Assembly (NCBI GenBank): GCA_025738555.1 | Contig: JAOVFP010000004.1 | Coordinates: forward strand, 6,634,001-6,698,000 | DNA from: Cyathus striatus | Lineage: Eukaryota > Basidiomycota > Agaricomycetes > Agaricales > Nidulariaceae | Direction: 5' to 3' | Length of the DNA: 64,000 nt | In this document: positions 11,136 to 20,163 of the stretch, in pieces | How the letters are laid out: every line of letters starts with the position of its first letter | How positions within the stretch are numbered: position 1 is the first letter of the stretch | Program-made: the position numbers and the translations under genes | The notes under the pieces: model-generated | Told to the model about the DNA's origin: nothing | Seen by the model: only the letters and a program-made list of their open reading frames with translations | The model's database searches: none

Positions 11136-11430
11136 CACTCCCCCCTTCACCATGAATTCATATGAATTTCACATGAACTTCACATGAATGTCACCAATTT
11201 AGGGTATATATTTCACATGAATTTCACATGAATTTCACCTCCACATACAATATTCCAAAACCATCAAATTTAGGTGAAAAATAGGTGAAGGTAAGGTGAA
11301 GGTGAGGTGAAAGTTAGGTGAAATTCATGTGAAATTCACATGAAATTCACATGAATATTAGATGAATTATAGGTTATTTAGTACTGATAAAAACAAGTGA
11401 TATTCACGTGAATTTCACATGAATATTAGA
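11136..11430. repeat. Left subterminal TTCACATGAA array of KDZ element 1
   Basis: From the CACTCCCCCC end inward, 'ttcacatgaa' and close variants (ttcacatgaac, ttcacctcc, gtgaaattcatg) occur about fifteen times, first in one orientation and, after about 11275, mostly inverted (aggtgaaggtaaggtgaa, gtgaaattcacatgaaattcac). Irregularly spaced subterminal motifs like this are usually transposase binding sites; that role is inferred. The same word forms the array at 19395-19587. Confidence 0.7.
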
Positions 11431-11606
11431 TGAATTATAGGCTATTTAGTACTGATAAAAATAAGTGCAATTAACATGTTTATTATCTTCTGATACCTAT
11501 TTTGAATAAAAATGAAGCTCATTTAAAATATATGATAAATTATAGTGAAACAGAACTAATCATTTAAGGCTTTATACAAAAAAATCTACAACTTACAATT
11601 TGTAAT

Positions 11607-13470
11607 CTACATATACTCTTCCTCATCATCAAATAAATCACTACTCAACCACATGGAGCACAAATTGTCTCTACACAGTAATAACAGTTTGGAGAAAAGT
11701 ATGTTTTGTGAGTATTAAAATCATCACTATTTTGTTCTTCATCATGTGGTTGATGAGTGTGATTTATTCTAGGTAGCCAAGACAAATTCTCATTGCAATG
11801 TTGTAATGCTCGTCTTAGTCCAGAAAGACCTGCTGAGCTATAATTTAAATAGTGTTTATTCCACATTTCTTGATGAATTTCACATGCTGTTAGATATTCA
11901 GGGTTGCACAGCTTCTTTGACAGCTGTCACTTGTCACCTGTCATACTTGACAGTTCTGTGATTGACAGATATGTGATTGACAGATTGACAGCTGTCAGTT
12001 ACCTTAGTTACATGGACCTTGGTTGGGACTTTGGTAGACACCCTCAGTATATATAAACACTCTGTAACTTGGTAGTAGTCAACAAGTTTCCTCCCCATCT
12101 TGTGTCTGTGTTAGTGTTTGTGTCTGAGTTATTCACTCCCTTATCACCTTCCTTGCTCTCTGTTATTCTCTATTCTCTCTCCATTCACCCCCTCTATTCT
12201 TGTTACTTCTGACACATGCTTCAGTACCATGAACTTTTGGTCGTTAGCAGAACAACCTTCCATTGCACAGTGAACTGGTCCCATTACAACACCATCAATA
12301 ACAATTATTTTTACTGGAGAAGCTATTTCAGATGATATATTATTGTTTATATTCTCCATAGTATCTGCAGTTGCTTTATATGGTTGAGTACATTCCACAC
12401 AACTGTGGTTTGAAGCCAGATTTATTTTTCCACTCTCTCCAAGATATTCATATGATTTGATAGTAATATCTTTAGTGGATAGACCATCTTGAACTACAAA
12501 TTGCTTATTAGATGCTGTGCTCACAGTACGAATTGACTCTTCAATAAATGCATCCCAAACTTGTCAGCAGCTTAATTCTTTATTGTCACCATAGCTATTT
12601 GTCCAGAATTCTGCATAAGCTGCAGTAGATGCATGAAAGCTATATGTAGCATTCATGATTGCTTTTGAGAATACATGATCTACCCATAAATGTGTTCCAA
12701 TTTTAATATAGTAAGCATTATTCAAATATTCTGTCTGGGGCTCTTGACCAATAATATCAATATGCTTATTATCTGCATAGTAAATTGTATTACAATTTGA
12801 ACAATGACCAGTTAATATATATGCATTGTAATACAATTTTGTTCCTTCAATTAAAGTAACTTTGGGAATATCAGAATATTTTGAGTTTTGTCTTAATGAA
12901 TGACCTTCACAAGATGGTGTAGCACATCTCATAAATGTTGGACATATAAGACATACAGGAGTAATTTTATTCTCTGAAATAGAACCAAGTTCCTGAGTAA
13001 ATTGACCATCATCATAAGGATGCAGTCTCAAAAACTTTGCAAATTTATTCAGCTTAATTGCAATTTCTGAAATTATTTCATTCTCATCAACTGTGGTTGG
13101 AAGCTGATTTTCTGAAAATAAATGCTTTGTTTTATCACCAAGAACAGTTTGAACTGTAGTTACTAAAACATTTATCCAACCTGAAATTTGAGTTCTTCTT
13201 CAGTCATTTCCTTCACGATACTGCTGTCTAGCATGCAGATTTAACAACTCAATATTTTTTGTTAATGTAAATAGCAGAAATAAAACAGTTGATAAGCTTA
13301 TTTTTGAACCAAATATTTCTTGAATGAATGAGCTAAATTTGGCAAACTTCAGCATAGGAAATTCTTGTTCAGGTCCAATGCCATAAGCCATAGGTAAATA
13401 TGCAAGTCCAATCAACCAATAATAGTGAACTAATATTGCATAAAAGATTTGAAGCAGCCATACACAGATA
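11607..13470 (-). pseudogene. KDZ transposase with CxC6-type cysteine cluster, copy 1
   Basis: KDZ transposases are DDE-type enzymes of basidiomycete DNA transposons; many Agaricomycete copies carry CxC cysteine clusters. Reading leftward: an N-terminal part (HYYWLIGLAYLP, LNLHARQQYREGND), the segment ISGWINVLVTTVQTVLGDKT, the cysteine-rich CLICPTFMRC..C and CSNC region, FHASTAAYAEFW, the CxC6 signature VVIDGVVMG..HC..EGC, then NLSWLPRINHTHQPHDEE and YYCVETICAPCG. The catalytic core after CAPCG is deleted, leaving only an acidic tail (DDEEEYM) ending at about 11607. TGA stops occur at 13200 and 12564 where arginine is expected. Solo LTR-A 11888-12214 splits the CxC6 region. About 30 residues around the LTR site are also missing, so it was defective before the LTR arrived or lost DNA since. 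Confidence 0.85.
11888..12214 (+). mobile_element. Solo LTR, family A, inserted in KDZ copy 1, with CATGC duplication
   Basis: 327 bp, TGTTAGATATTCAGGG to TTGTTACTTCTGACA. Perfect target duplication CATGC at 11883-11887 and 12215-12219. This is the best-preserved family member. TGACAGCTGTCA palindromes lie at 11918-11929 and 11986-11997; between them are two copies of TGATTGACAG (11959-11968, 11974-11983). A TATATATAAAC box is at about 12048-12058, followed by a C/T/G-rich leader (gtgtctgtgttagtgtttgtgtctgag). LTR transcription runs opposite to the split KDZ gene. Confidence 0.93.
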
Positions 13471-13904
13471 CAAAAGAAACTAAAAGTACATTGAATACAA
13501 ACTTAACTGTAAAAATTGCTATCTTTCAAGAATTTACTTACTTATTCTTTATGCCAGATCCTTTCTTACTCTTTCCTCCATCTGCTTTCTGCTTCCCCTT
13601 TCCAGCACTAATACTTTTCTTCTTTTTAACCCAATTTTCCACATCTACCCTAGTAAATCCTGCTGTCTTCTCCAGGCCCCATAGCTCATAAGTTTCTTTA
13701 TTATCAGGTGGATCTGCACTACTCAACCACTCCTCCATATCAGAGTAGTTAGATATGGGTTTAAGAGCTTTATCCCAATAATGCCAGGTAGTTCCAGCAG
13801 CTCCAAACATTTTATGCAAGTCTTTCATGATTGGCTTATCCATATCAGATGGCCACATTTCTGGCTTTGTATCTACCATGTGTTTGACTTGCTGTATCTC
13901 CCGG

Positions 13905-15314
13905 TGTCAGTTTAAGATAATAAATATCTAAGGTGGTCAGCAGGAAGTGACTTTGTTCGTGCTTTGCACCTGAGTGTTGGGGGATATTATTTGTAGATAT
14001 TCTCCTTAACTCAAGAGGTTTGGTGATGAACACAGGTGTATATTTAAGTGTAGAGATGGGTAGGTAAGTTTAGAAGAGTAGGCGAATAGCAAGCACAACA
14101 ACTAGGATTGTGGCAAGAGCTTGCAGGTGAAGGGTAGGCTGAAGATATAGGTCACTATTATGTTGAAGGTTGAAGCGGAGCTGAGGTCCCTGACGGTTTC
14201 TACTTCTTACTTCACAACTGGGGCGCATATATAATTTACAAGGTTACGGTGTCTCACTATCTGAGTGGACACAAATATGATGCTGCTGCTGCTGCTGTTA
14301 CTTTACGAAGATACGGTGCCTCACTATCTGAGTGGACACAAATACGATGCTGCTGCTGCTGTTACTTTATGAAGATACGGTGCCTCACTATCTGAGTGGA
14401 CACAAATATGATGCTGCTGCTGCTGTTACTTTACGAAGATATGGTGCCTTACTATCTGAGTAGACACAAATAATACAAATTAGTTTCACACTTTACTGTT
14501 GACGCTTTATATGTGACTCTGACAATACGTGTACTGGGTAGAGAGGAAGTATATAGGTTATATTTAGTAGGTAAGGGTTGTGTGCTACAACTGCAAAGGG
14601 ATACAAACAAATGTAAACTAGGTATAAGTTGTTAATTCTACAGGCCAATTCCTCTTCCTTATATGCCTTTTACCCTCCTGCTGACTAATCATATCCCACA
14701 CCTACTTTCCCATTGTTCTCCAACTGGGAAAGTATGAGTCATCCTTTTCTCTATTGTTCTCCAATTTAGGATGCATGAGTCAGCATCTTAGACAATGGGT
14801 ATATTTAGCACAATAGAAATGCTATTAATAGTACTGGAAAGAACAATGGGTATATTTAGCACAATGGTAGAGCTATTAATAGCTCTTGAGAACAATGGTG
14901 CTCTTTTGTTTGTACCTGAAGGCTTTCTTATTTTGTACAGGGTATAATTGTTTGTACATATTAGTCTTGGTGTAGTTGTTGTATGATGATATTTATTCTG
15001 ATTAGTGCTGGTCCAGTAGTATGACTAAGTATTTGTGTATGTTTATCTTGATTAATAATGAGCTGGTATTGTAGTTACTTGTTTGTGTATAATTGTTCTG
15101 ATTGGTGATGGACTATTAGTGTTTATGTAGCTTTATTTGTTAGTGTATTGATTAGTTACTTGTGTATGGTTTTCCTGATTAATAGTGAAATAGAAGTGCA
15201 TATTAAGTGTTGTTTGTTAAGGTATTATTAAGTTTTCTAAGTGTTTGCTTTTCTATCTTTGAGTGATTTAGCTGTATTCATGTCATTATGTGAAATCAAC
15301 TTTCACCCGTGACA
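13905..15314. mobile_element. Solo LTR, family D (1410 bp), in gene B, with CCGG duplication
   Basis: Starts TGTCAGTTTAAG and ends CCCGTGACA (inverted TGTCA/TGACA ends). The 4-bp sequence CCGG lies directly outside both ends (13901-13904 and 15315-15318), and gene B reads through if the insert is removed. Inside are a 64-67 bp tandem repeat (14245-14475), 'gaacaatgg..tatttagcacaat' duplications (about 14800-14900) and a loose repeat of about 60 bp built on 'ctgattagtgatgg' (about 14950-15190). No protein-coding frame of note. CpGs are better retained than in LTR-A. Confidence 0.8.
14245..14475. repeat. 64-67 bp tandem repeat, about 3.5 copies, inside LTR-D
   Basis: Each unit runs tacggtgcctcactatctga, gtggacacaaatatgatg, a (ctg)4-5 run and ttactttacgaaga. 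Copies differ by a few substitutions and in the number of CTG triplets (five in the first, four in the next ones). Confidence 0.85.
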
Positions 15315-16829
15315 CCGGTAGATTTTCCATGCCATCTGAATGGACCAGTTCTTATGTCCAAGGAGAGACTTATCCACTTTATAAATGGATAAAATAAGCT
15401 CTTGCTTCTTACTAAGTCCATCAGGTAGATCAAGATTATTCTCAGTAGCAGCAGAGGCAGAAGCAGAGACATTTTCACTGCTCTTAGAGGTAGTTGATGC
15501 TCCAAAAGAACTACCCACACTTCTTGCTAAGTGGAAGCCTACAGGTTCTTTCACAGAAATCTAAGAAATCATGAGAAATTAGATATTAATATAAGTAAAA
15601 TGACATTACAGCAGCAAGATATAAAACCATATCATTCACTCTAGAAGTCCACTTAATGGTGTCAGTACTTTCAATGTCATTGAAGCGTCCAAATATAATC
15701 CAAGTTTCACACTCAATATCAAAATTCATAATAAGCCTATTTTGAACTATTTAATGTTAGTTAATTAATAAAAATATTAAGTCAAAGTAAATCTTATGTT
15801 TAATAATAGGCATTCTTTTTGAAACTGAGTTCAATACTGATTTAAGACAATCATTCACCAAAGTTGGTACAGCTTGAGGAGGTGTCTCAGTATTTAATAA
15901 GGTTGGGTTGAACTTAGGAGATTCATCAGAGATGGTGATGTAGACAAACCCCTGGATGTCTATAACCATAGGTGAACTTTCATTGATATCATCAGCAAAT
16001 CTGAAATTATTTCCCTGAGCCTGCCCCCGAAATATGCCTCCTACAATTTTTTTCAGAAATTCCATTATCAAGACAAAAATAAAGAGAAATACCAATAGTT
16101 CTGGATGCACCTTTCAAATCTTCCTTTGTAGGTACAGCATCAGATACCAATGCAGAGTCTATAAACATTTTAGAAAAGGTACAAATAAAAATATGGCACA
16201 TACCAATAATCATTGTATCCATATCTTCCTCCTCAATCTGAGTTAAGCTGTTGTTCTTATCAATAGTCATTTCTTCTCTTTCTCTTTCTACATCATTGTC
16301 ATCCTCATCATCATCAACATTATCATCACTATTATCATCACCATCACTATCACCTTTATTTTCAGCATTGTCTTCATCTTTCTCATCTTCTTCATCTTCC
16401 TCATCACTATTCTTAATTATATTCTCAGTCTCACTGGGATGTTCAAGCTCAGAGTTGTTGTCCTCAGAATTACTTGATTGACTTGGAGTTGTAGCCAAGA
16501 CCCCAGAGGTGCCAGTCATCTCAGAAGCTCCAGTTATTTCAGGAGTACCAGTCATCTCAGAAGGCACAGTCATCTCATGAGTGCCAGTCATTTCGGGATC
16601 CCCAGTAATCTTGGAGGCACCAGCAGTCTTGGGCTGCATAGGTGGTGCAATAGAGATAGATATTTCCTGAAGTTTTTTCATAGCACTAAAATCATTTCAT
16701 TAGAAAAATCTAGCAAAAATAAAATAAATACTTGCACCTTGGATTTTTCTTTATTAGCTGCACTACTTGCAGCTTCATCTTCTTTATTCTTATCACTAGC
16801 AGTTTTACTTAAAATTTAAGTCAGACATT

Positions 16830-19200
16830 GAACTTTGAAATTTATTACAATAGTTGATACATACCGCCCACCTCTCCCCCTCTTTTTCTCACCTCTTCCC
16901 TTTCCACCACTCCTACCCCCCTGTCCTGCAATGTTATCCACAGTTTCTTCATCAGCTCCTAGCACAGAGCACACACCCACTTGGCGTCCTCAAATCCTCC
17001 CCCTTCTCTCTCCTAGCACATAAATGGACCCCTTAGGCATTCTTGAAGTTCCCTAGTATGGTGTGCATGCTCTCAGCGTCCTCGAATTTTCGCTAGCTGG
17101 TAATGCGGCATTAATGACATATTGTGGCATTGGCACTGCTTGAGCTGGCACTGGGAGGGGTGGCTGGTGGATTTGAGACAGGGGACTGTGGACGGTCAAG
17201 GTAAGATGGTAATGTGGCTCAATGATACACTGCGTTGGCGCTGGCACTGCTCAAACTGGCGCTGGGAGGGGTGGGCTGGCGTACTTGAGACGGGGGAATG
17301 GACAGTCGAGGTGGGGTGGTAGCATGGCATCAGCGACATGTTGCGTTGGCACTGACACTGCTCGAGCTGGCACTAGGAGAGATGAGCTGGCATACTTGAG
17401 ACAGGGGAATGTAGATGGTTGAGGCGGGGTGGTAGTGTTGATGTTGTGTTGGTGCTGGCACTGCCTGAGCTGGCGCTGGGAGGGGTGGGCTGGTGGATTT
17501 GAGACAGGGGATTGTGGATGGTTGAGGTGAAGTAGCGACAGTGAAAAGACACCGTTGTGGTGAAGGGGGGGTCAAGGGCGTTGGGGGCTTGGTGAATCGT
17601 GTTGATGAACTGCAGGGACTTTGGGATGGGAGTGTTGGGATAGTGGGTGGTGGATGGCAGATGGCGGATGGAATGGGCATGAAAATGTCAAGGTGGGGGT
17701 GGCAAAACGACGTCAATGACATCTCGCATTGAGGTGGGCGGTGGACAGCGGGGGGTGAAATGGAGCAGAAAGGAGGTGGGAAGGGTGTTGGAAGTGATTA
17801 AACCCATGGATACTAGGGTATATATCATTAGTAGGAATATAAACATGCGCTAAAAAAACACTTACCTGGACAGTGATGAACACGATGAAGCAGGTAGGTC
17901 GACAACAGTGGGTGCAGCAGTGGGTGCGGCACTCTACGACACGGGGTTAAGCAGGAGGAAGAGGGGGAGCAGAAGCACCCTCAAATCCTCCTCCCCTCCC
18001 GCCTAGCATGGTGCATGTGCACGCTTGATGTCTTCAAATCTGCTCCCCCCCCCACCACGTACACGGACACTCCAGTGTCTCGAAACTTCCCCTCTCCCTG
18101 CATGCACAGGTGCCCCAAGCACCCTCAAATACTCCTCCCATCCCACTCCCCTCCCGCCCCCCTCCTGCCCAGCACAGTGCACATGCACACTTGGCATCTT
18201 CAAATCCTTATACATGAATGCTCTAGCATCCTCGAATCTTCCCCCTCCCGCACGCACAGATGCGATCCTCCCTTCTACTAGTACATACACGGACACTCAG
18301 ATTGATGACATGGCATCAATAAGTCCACAGGGGATGAGGGCGGTTCTGGAAAGGGGGGTTGAAAGCAGGACTTCAGAAGGGGAGTGTTGGGGCTGAAGAA
18401 GTTGGAGCGGGCTGCTGTAAGTCTTGAGGATGGTGGATGGTGGATGATAGAGTGGGCATGGAAAGGTTGAGATGAGGGTGGTAGCGCGGCGTCAATGACA
18501 TTTCACGTCAGCGCATGGACCACCCGAGATGGTACCAATAGGGGTGGATTTAGCAGCGGATTTCGAAAGATGGAGATGCATTGAGATGGATGGCAGATGG
18601 CGAGTGGTGAAGTGGAAGGGAATGGAGGTGGGAAGGGCATTGTGTGCATATTGATGCATCATCATAATGTCAATGACACGTGTATCATGCCGTGTCAAAT
18701 ACAACGTGCTCTGTCAATGAGAGTGCATGTGGTAAGGGGGGCTGTAATTGATAAGGAAATATATCAGTTGTAAGAATATGGACACGTGCTAAAAAAAGAC
18801 TTACCTGCCAGCGACAAACAGGTGGATTGACAATGGTGAGAGTCGAAAACAGAGGGAGAGAAAGAAATTGATCCTAAAAAAAACACCGGAAGTCAGTATA
18901 TGAACATGCGCTAAAAAAAGACTTACCTGCCAGTGATGAACAGGTGGATCGACAATGGTGGGAGAGAATGAAATCGATCCTAGCAGAAACGCTAGAAGTC
19001 AGTAGTCAGTACTAATCGATATCCATCGATTATCCATGATGTAATAAAACTTACCGAATGCAAAACGATACTCTATGACATGAGGTTAAAAAGGAGGGTG
19101 GGGTGGGAGCGGAATGGTGGTGGTGGAGTGGAAGGATGGTGGGGGATGCGTGGAATGGCATCGAGCACGTGGGAAGTTTTTGGACATTGAGTGAAAACTA
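16830..19200. repeat. GC-rich, CpG-retaining block with several repeat types in KDZ element 1
   Basis: Base composition changes sharply: this 2.4-kb stretch is rich in G, C and CpG. It contains a tandem repeat of about 105 bp (17110-17540, four copies built on 'ctggcactgggaggggtgggctgg..gacaggggaatg..'); 'cctcaaatcctcc..' blocks of about 70 bp (about 16985-17050 and 17970-18290); variants of 'ggatggcagatggcggatgg' (17640-17680, 18430, 18590); and three copies of a segment containing 'gctaaaaaaagacttacctg'. Open frames on both strands are Pro/Ser- or Gly/Trp-rich products of composition. No protein recognised; it may be captured foreign sequence. Confidence 0.6.
17830..18975 (-). other. Three repeated segments with consensus 5' splice sites on the minus strand
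   Basis: At about 17848-17905, 18778-18835 and 18903-18960 the plus strand reads RaacaYgYgctaaaaaaacacttacctg..; on the minus strand this is AG|GTAAGT, the full 5' splice-site consensus, followed by a T7 run and 'agcgcatgt'. The upstream minus-strand side (e.g. 'ttcatcactggcag') is also conserved. They look like duplicated exon-intron junctions of one minus-strand gene fragment whose coding part I cannot identify. Confidence 0.4.
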
Positions 19201-19254
19201 TAGTGGGGTAGAGGCCATATAGTGGTTATATAGTATATAGTACTGTTGAAATAT

Positions 19255-19345
19255 AAGGTCGTATGGCCTAGCAGTTAAATCACCTAATCGTGGGAAATTA
19301 CTTCCAGGTTTTGTGAGGTGCTGTATTTGAACACTACTGTGAACA
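19255..19345 (+). other. tRNA-like segment near right end of KDZ element 1
   Basis: The run tggcctagcagttaaatc matches an internal pol III A box (TRGCNNAGYNGG, last base off), and about 55 bp on, 'gtatttgaacactac' loosely resembles a B box. The 5' 'ggtcgta' and 3' 'tactgtg' pair only partly, so it is not a functional tRNA gene; a tRNA-derived SINE remnant is more likely. A similar segment lies in the same relative place in KDZ element 2 (27030-27100). Confidence 0.3.
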
Positions 19346-19394
19346 CTTTCTTTTTTTATTGCACTATACTATATATAGTAAGAGTAACATTCCA

Positions 19395-19587
19395 TTCGCA
19401 TCCCATGTGAAATTTACATAAATCTCACATGAATCTCACACACGTTGAAAGTGAAAGTGAATCTGGAATGTGAAAGTTCACATAAATTTCACATGAATCT
19501 TTCACCTGAAATTCATGTAATTCATCTGATTTATGTGAAGTTCACATGAAATTCATGTGAAATTCATGTGAAAGGAGGGGGGGAGCG
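19395..19587. repeat. Right subterminal TTCATGTGAA array of KDZ element 1
   Basis: About a dozen copies and variants of ttcacatgaa and its complement ttcatgtgaa, ending in 'gaaattcatgtgaaaggagggg'. The outermost GGGGGGAGCG is the inverted counterpart of the left CACTCCCCCC end. Confidence 0.7.
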
Positions 19588-19738
19588 TAAAGAGCTCAAA
19601 TATGTGGGCTGGTGTCAGGCTTAAGCACTTCTAATGTACTTTAGTGAAGTAGCATTGAAATTACCCTTGCTCACTATAGCCTGTCTACACAACAACTTCT
19701 AAAGATACTTATTGCCTGTATGTGTCACTCCCACACAT

Positions 19739-20045
19739 GTCTCAACTGACTCTTACCTGACTCTCACCTGACTCTCATCTAAGTCTCAATAGTCTCACCT
19801 GATTCTCATCTGACTCTCAACTAAGTCTCAGAAGTCAGGTTAGACTCTCATCTGACTATCATTTGACTCTCAAATAAGTCTCAGAAGTCAGCTGAAAGTC
19901 TAAACTTAGAGTTAGTTGAGACTTCCTGAATTAGTATTGGGCTTAACTTGGATTCACACCTGACTCTCACCTGACTCTCATCTGTCTCTCACCTAACTCT
20001 CACCTAACTCTCACCTGACTCTCATCTAACTCTTATCTGACTATT
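19739..20045. repeat. Left subterminal CTGACTCTCACC array of KDZ element 2
   Basis: About 20 units of the type 'ctgactctcacc', 'ctgactctcatc', 'ctaagtctcaga', about 11-12 bp long, with a short inverted portion (about 19885-19925). The right-hand counterpart, with both orientations present, is at 27140-27415. Confidence 0.8.
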
Positions 20046-20163
20046 ACTCAAAAATTATCATGATAAAAATTATTTGTGCAATTAATTATAAAATTCTCAA
20101 TAAGAAATTAATATTACAATAATTAAATAAACAGATCAACCTAAGAATAAAAGCTATTTGATA

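Larger units (their letters stand above)
13538..16681 (-). pseudogene. Gene B, copy 1: unknown second gene of the KDZ element, split by LTR-D
   Basis: I do not recognise the product. Reading leftward from about 16681: a start MKKLQEISISIAPP; imperfect repeats of about 8 residues (SEMTGTP / PEMTGTH); a long Asp/Glu tract (about 16250-16400); a block with DIQGFVYITISDESPKFNP and QAVPTLVNDCLKSVLNS; a block with AKSVGSSFGAS-like Ser/Thr sequence and KKQELILSIYKVDKSLLG, NWSIQMAWKIYR; then EIQQVKHMVDTKPEMW, a Trp-rich block, and a basic Lys/Gly tail ending about 13538. Breaks between blocks near 15560-15600, 15720-15760 and 16110-16210 look like introns. LTR-D (13905-15314) falls exactly between WKIYR and EIQQV; removing it with one CCGG restores the frame. 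Copy 2 at 24897-26447 has the same architecture. A role accessory to transposition is only inferred from co-occurrence. Confidence 0.6.
11136..19587 (-). mobile_element. KDZ element 1 (about 8.45 kb), two minus-strand genes plus nested inserts
   Basis: The proposed ends are CACTCCCCCC at about 11136 and the inverted GGGGGGAGCG at about 19577-19587. Both ends carry arrays of the near-palindromic decamer TTCACATGAA. Between them, all on the minus strand, are a KDZ transposase pseudogene, gene B, a GC-rich repeat block and a tRNA-like segment. Insertions inside it are LTR-A (11888-12214) and LTR-D (13905-15314). No target duplication could be identified, so exact ends are uncertain. Element 2, immediately to the right, has the same gene order. 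Confidence 0.6.

Noticed and set aside
16251..16481. Plus-strand Ser/Leu-rich frame
   Set aside because: It is the complement of the Asp/Glu tract of gene B on the minus strand.
17122..17732. Gly/Trp-rich and Pro-rich frames in the GC-rich block as proteins
   Set aside because: They are translations of a 105-bp tandem repeat in both strands with no consistent frame.
19255..19345. Functional tRNA gene
   Set aside because: Acceptor and anticodon stems do not pair acceptably; only promoter-box similarity remains.
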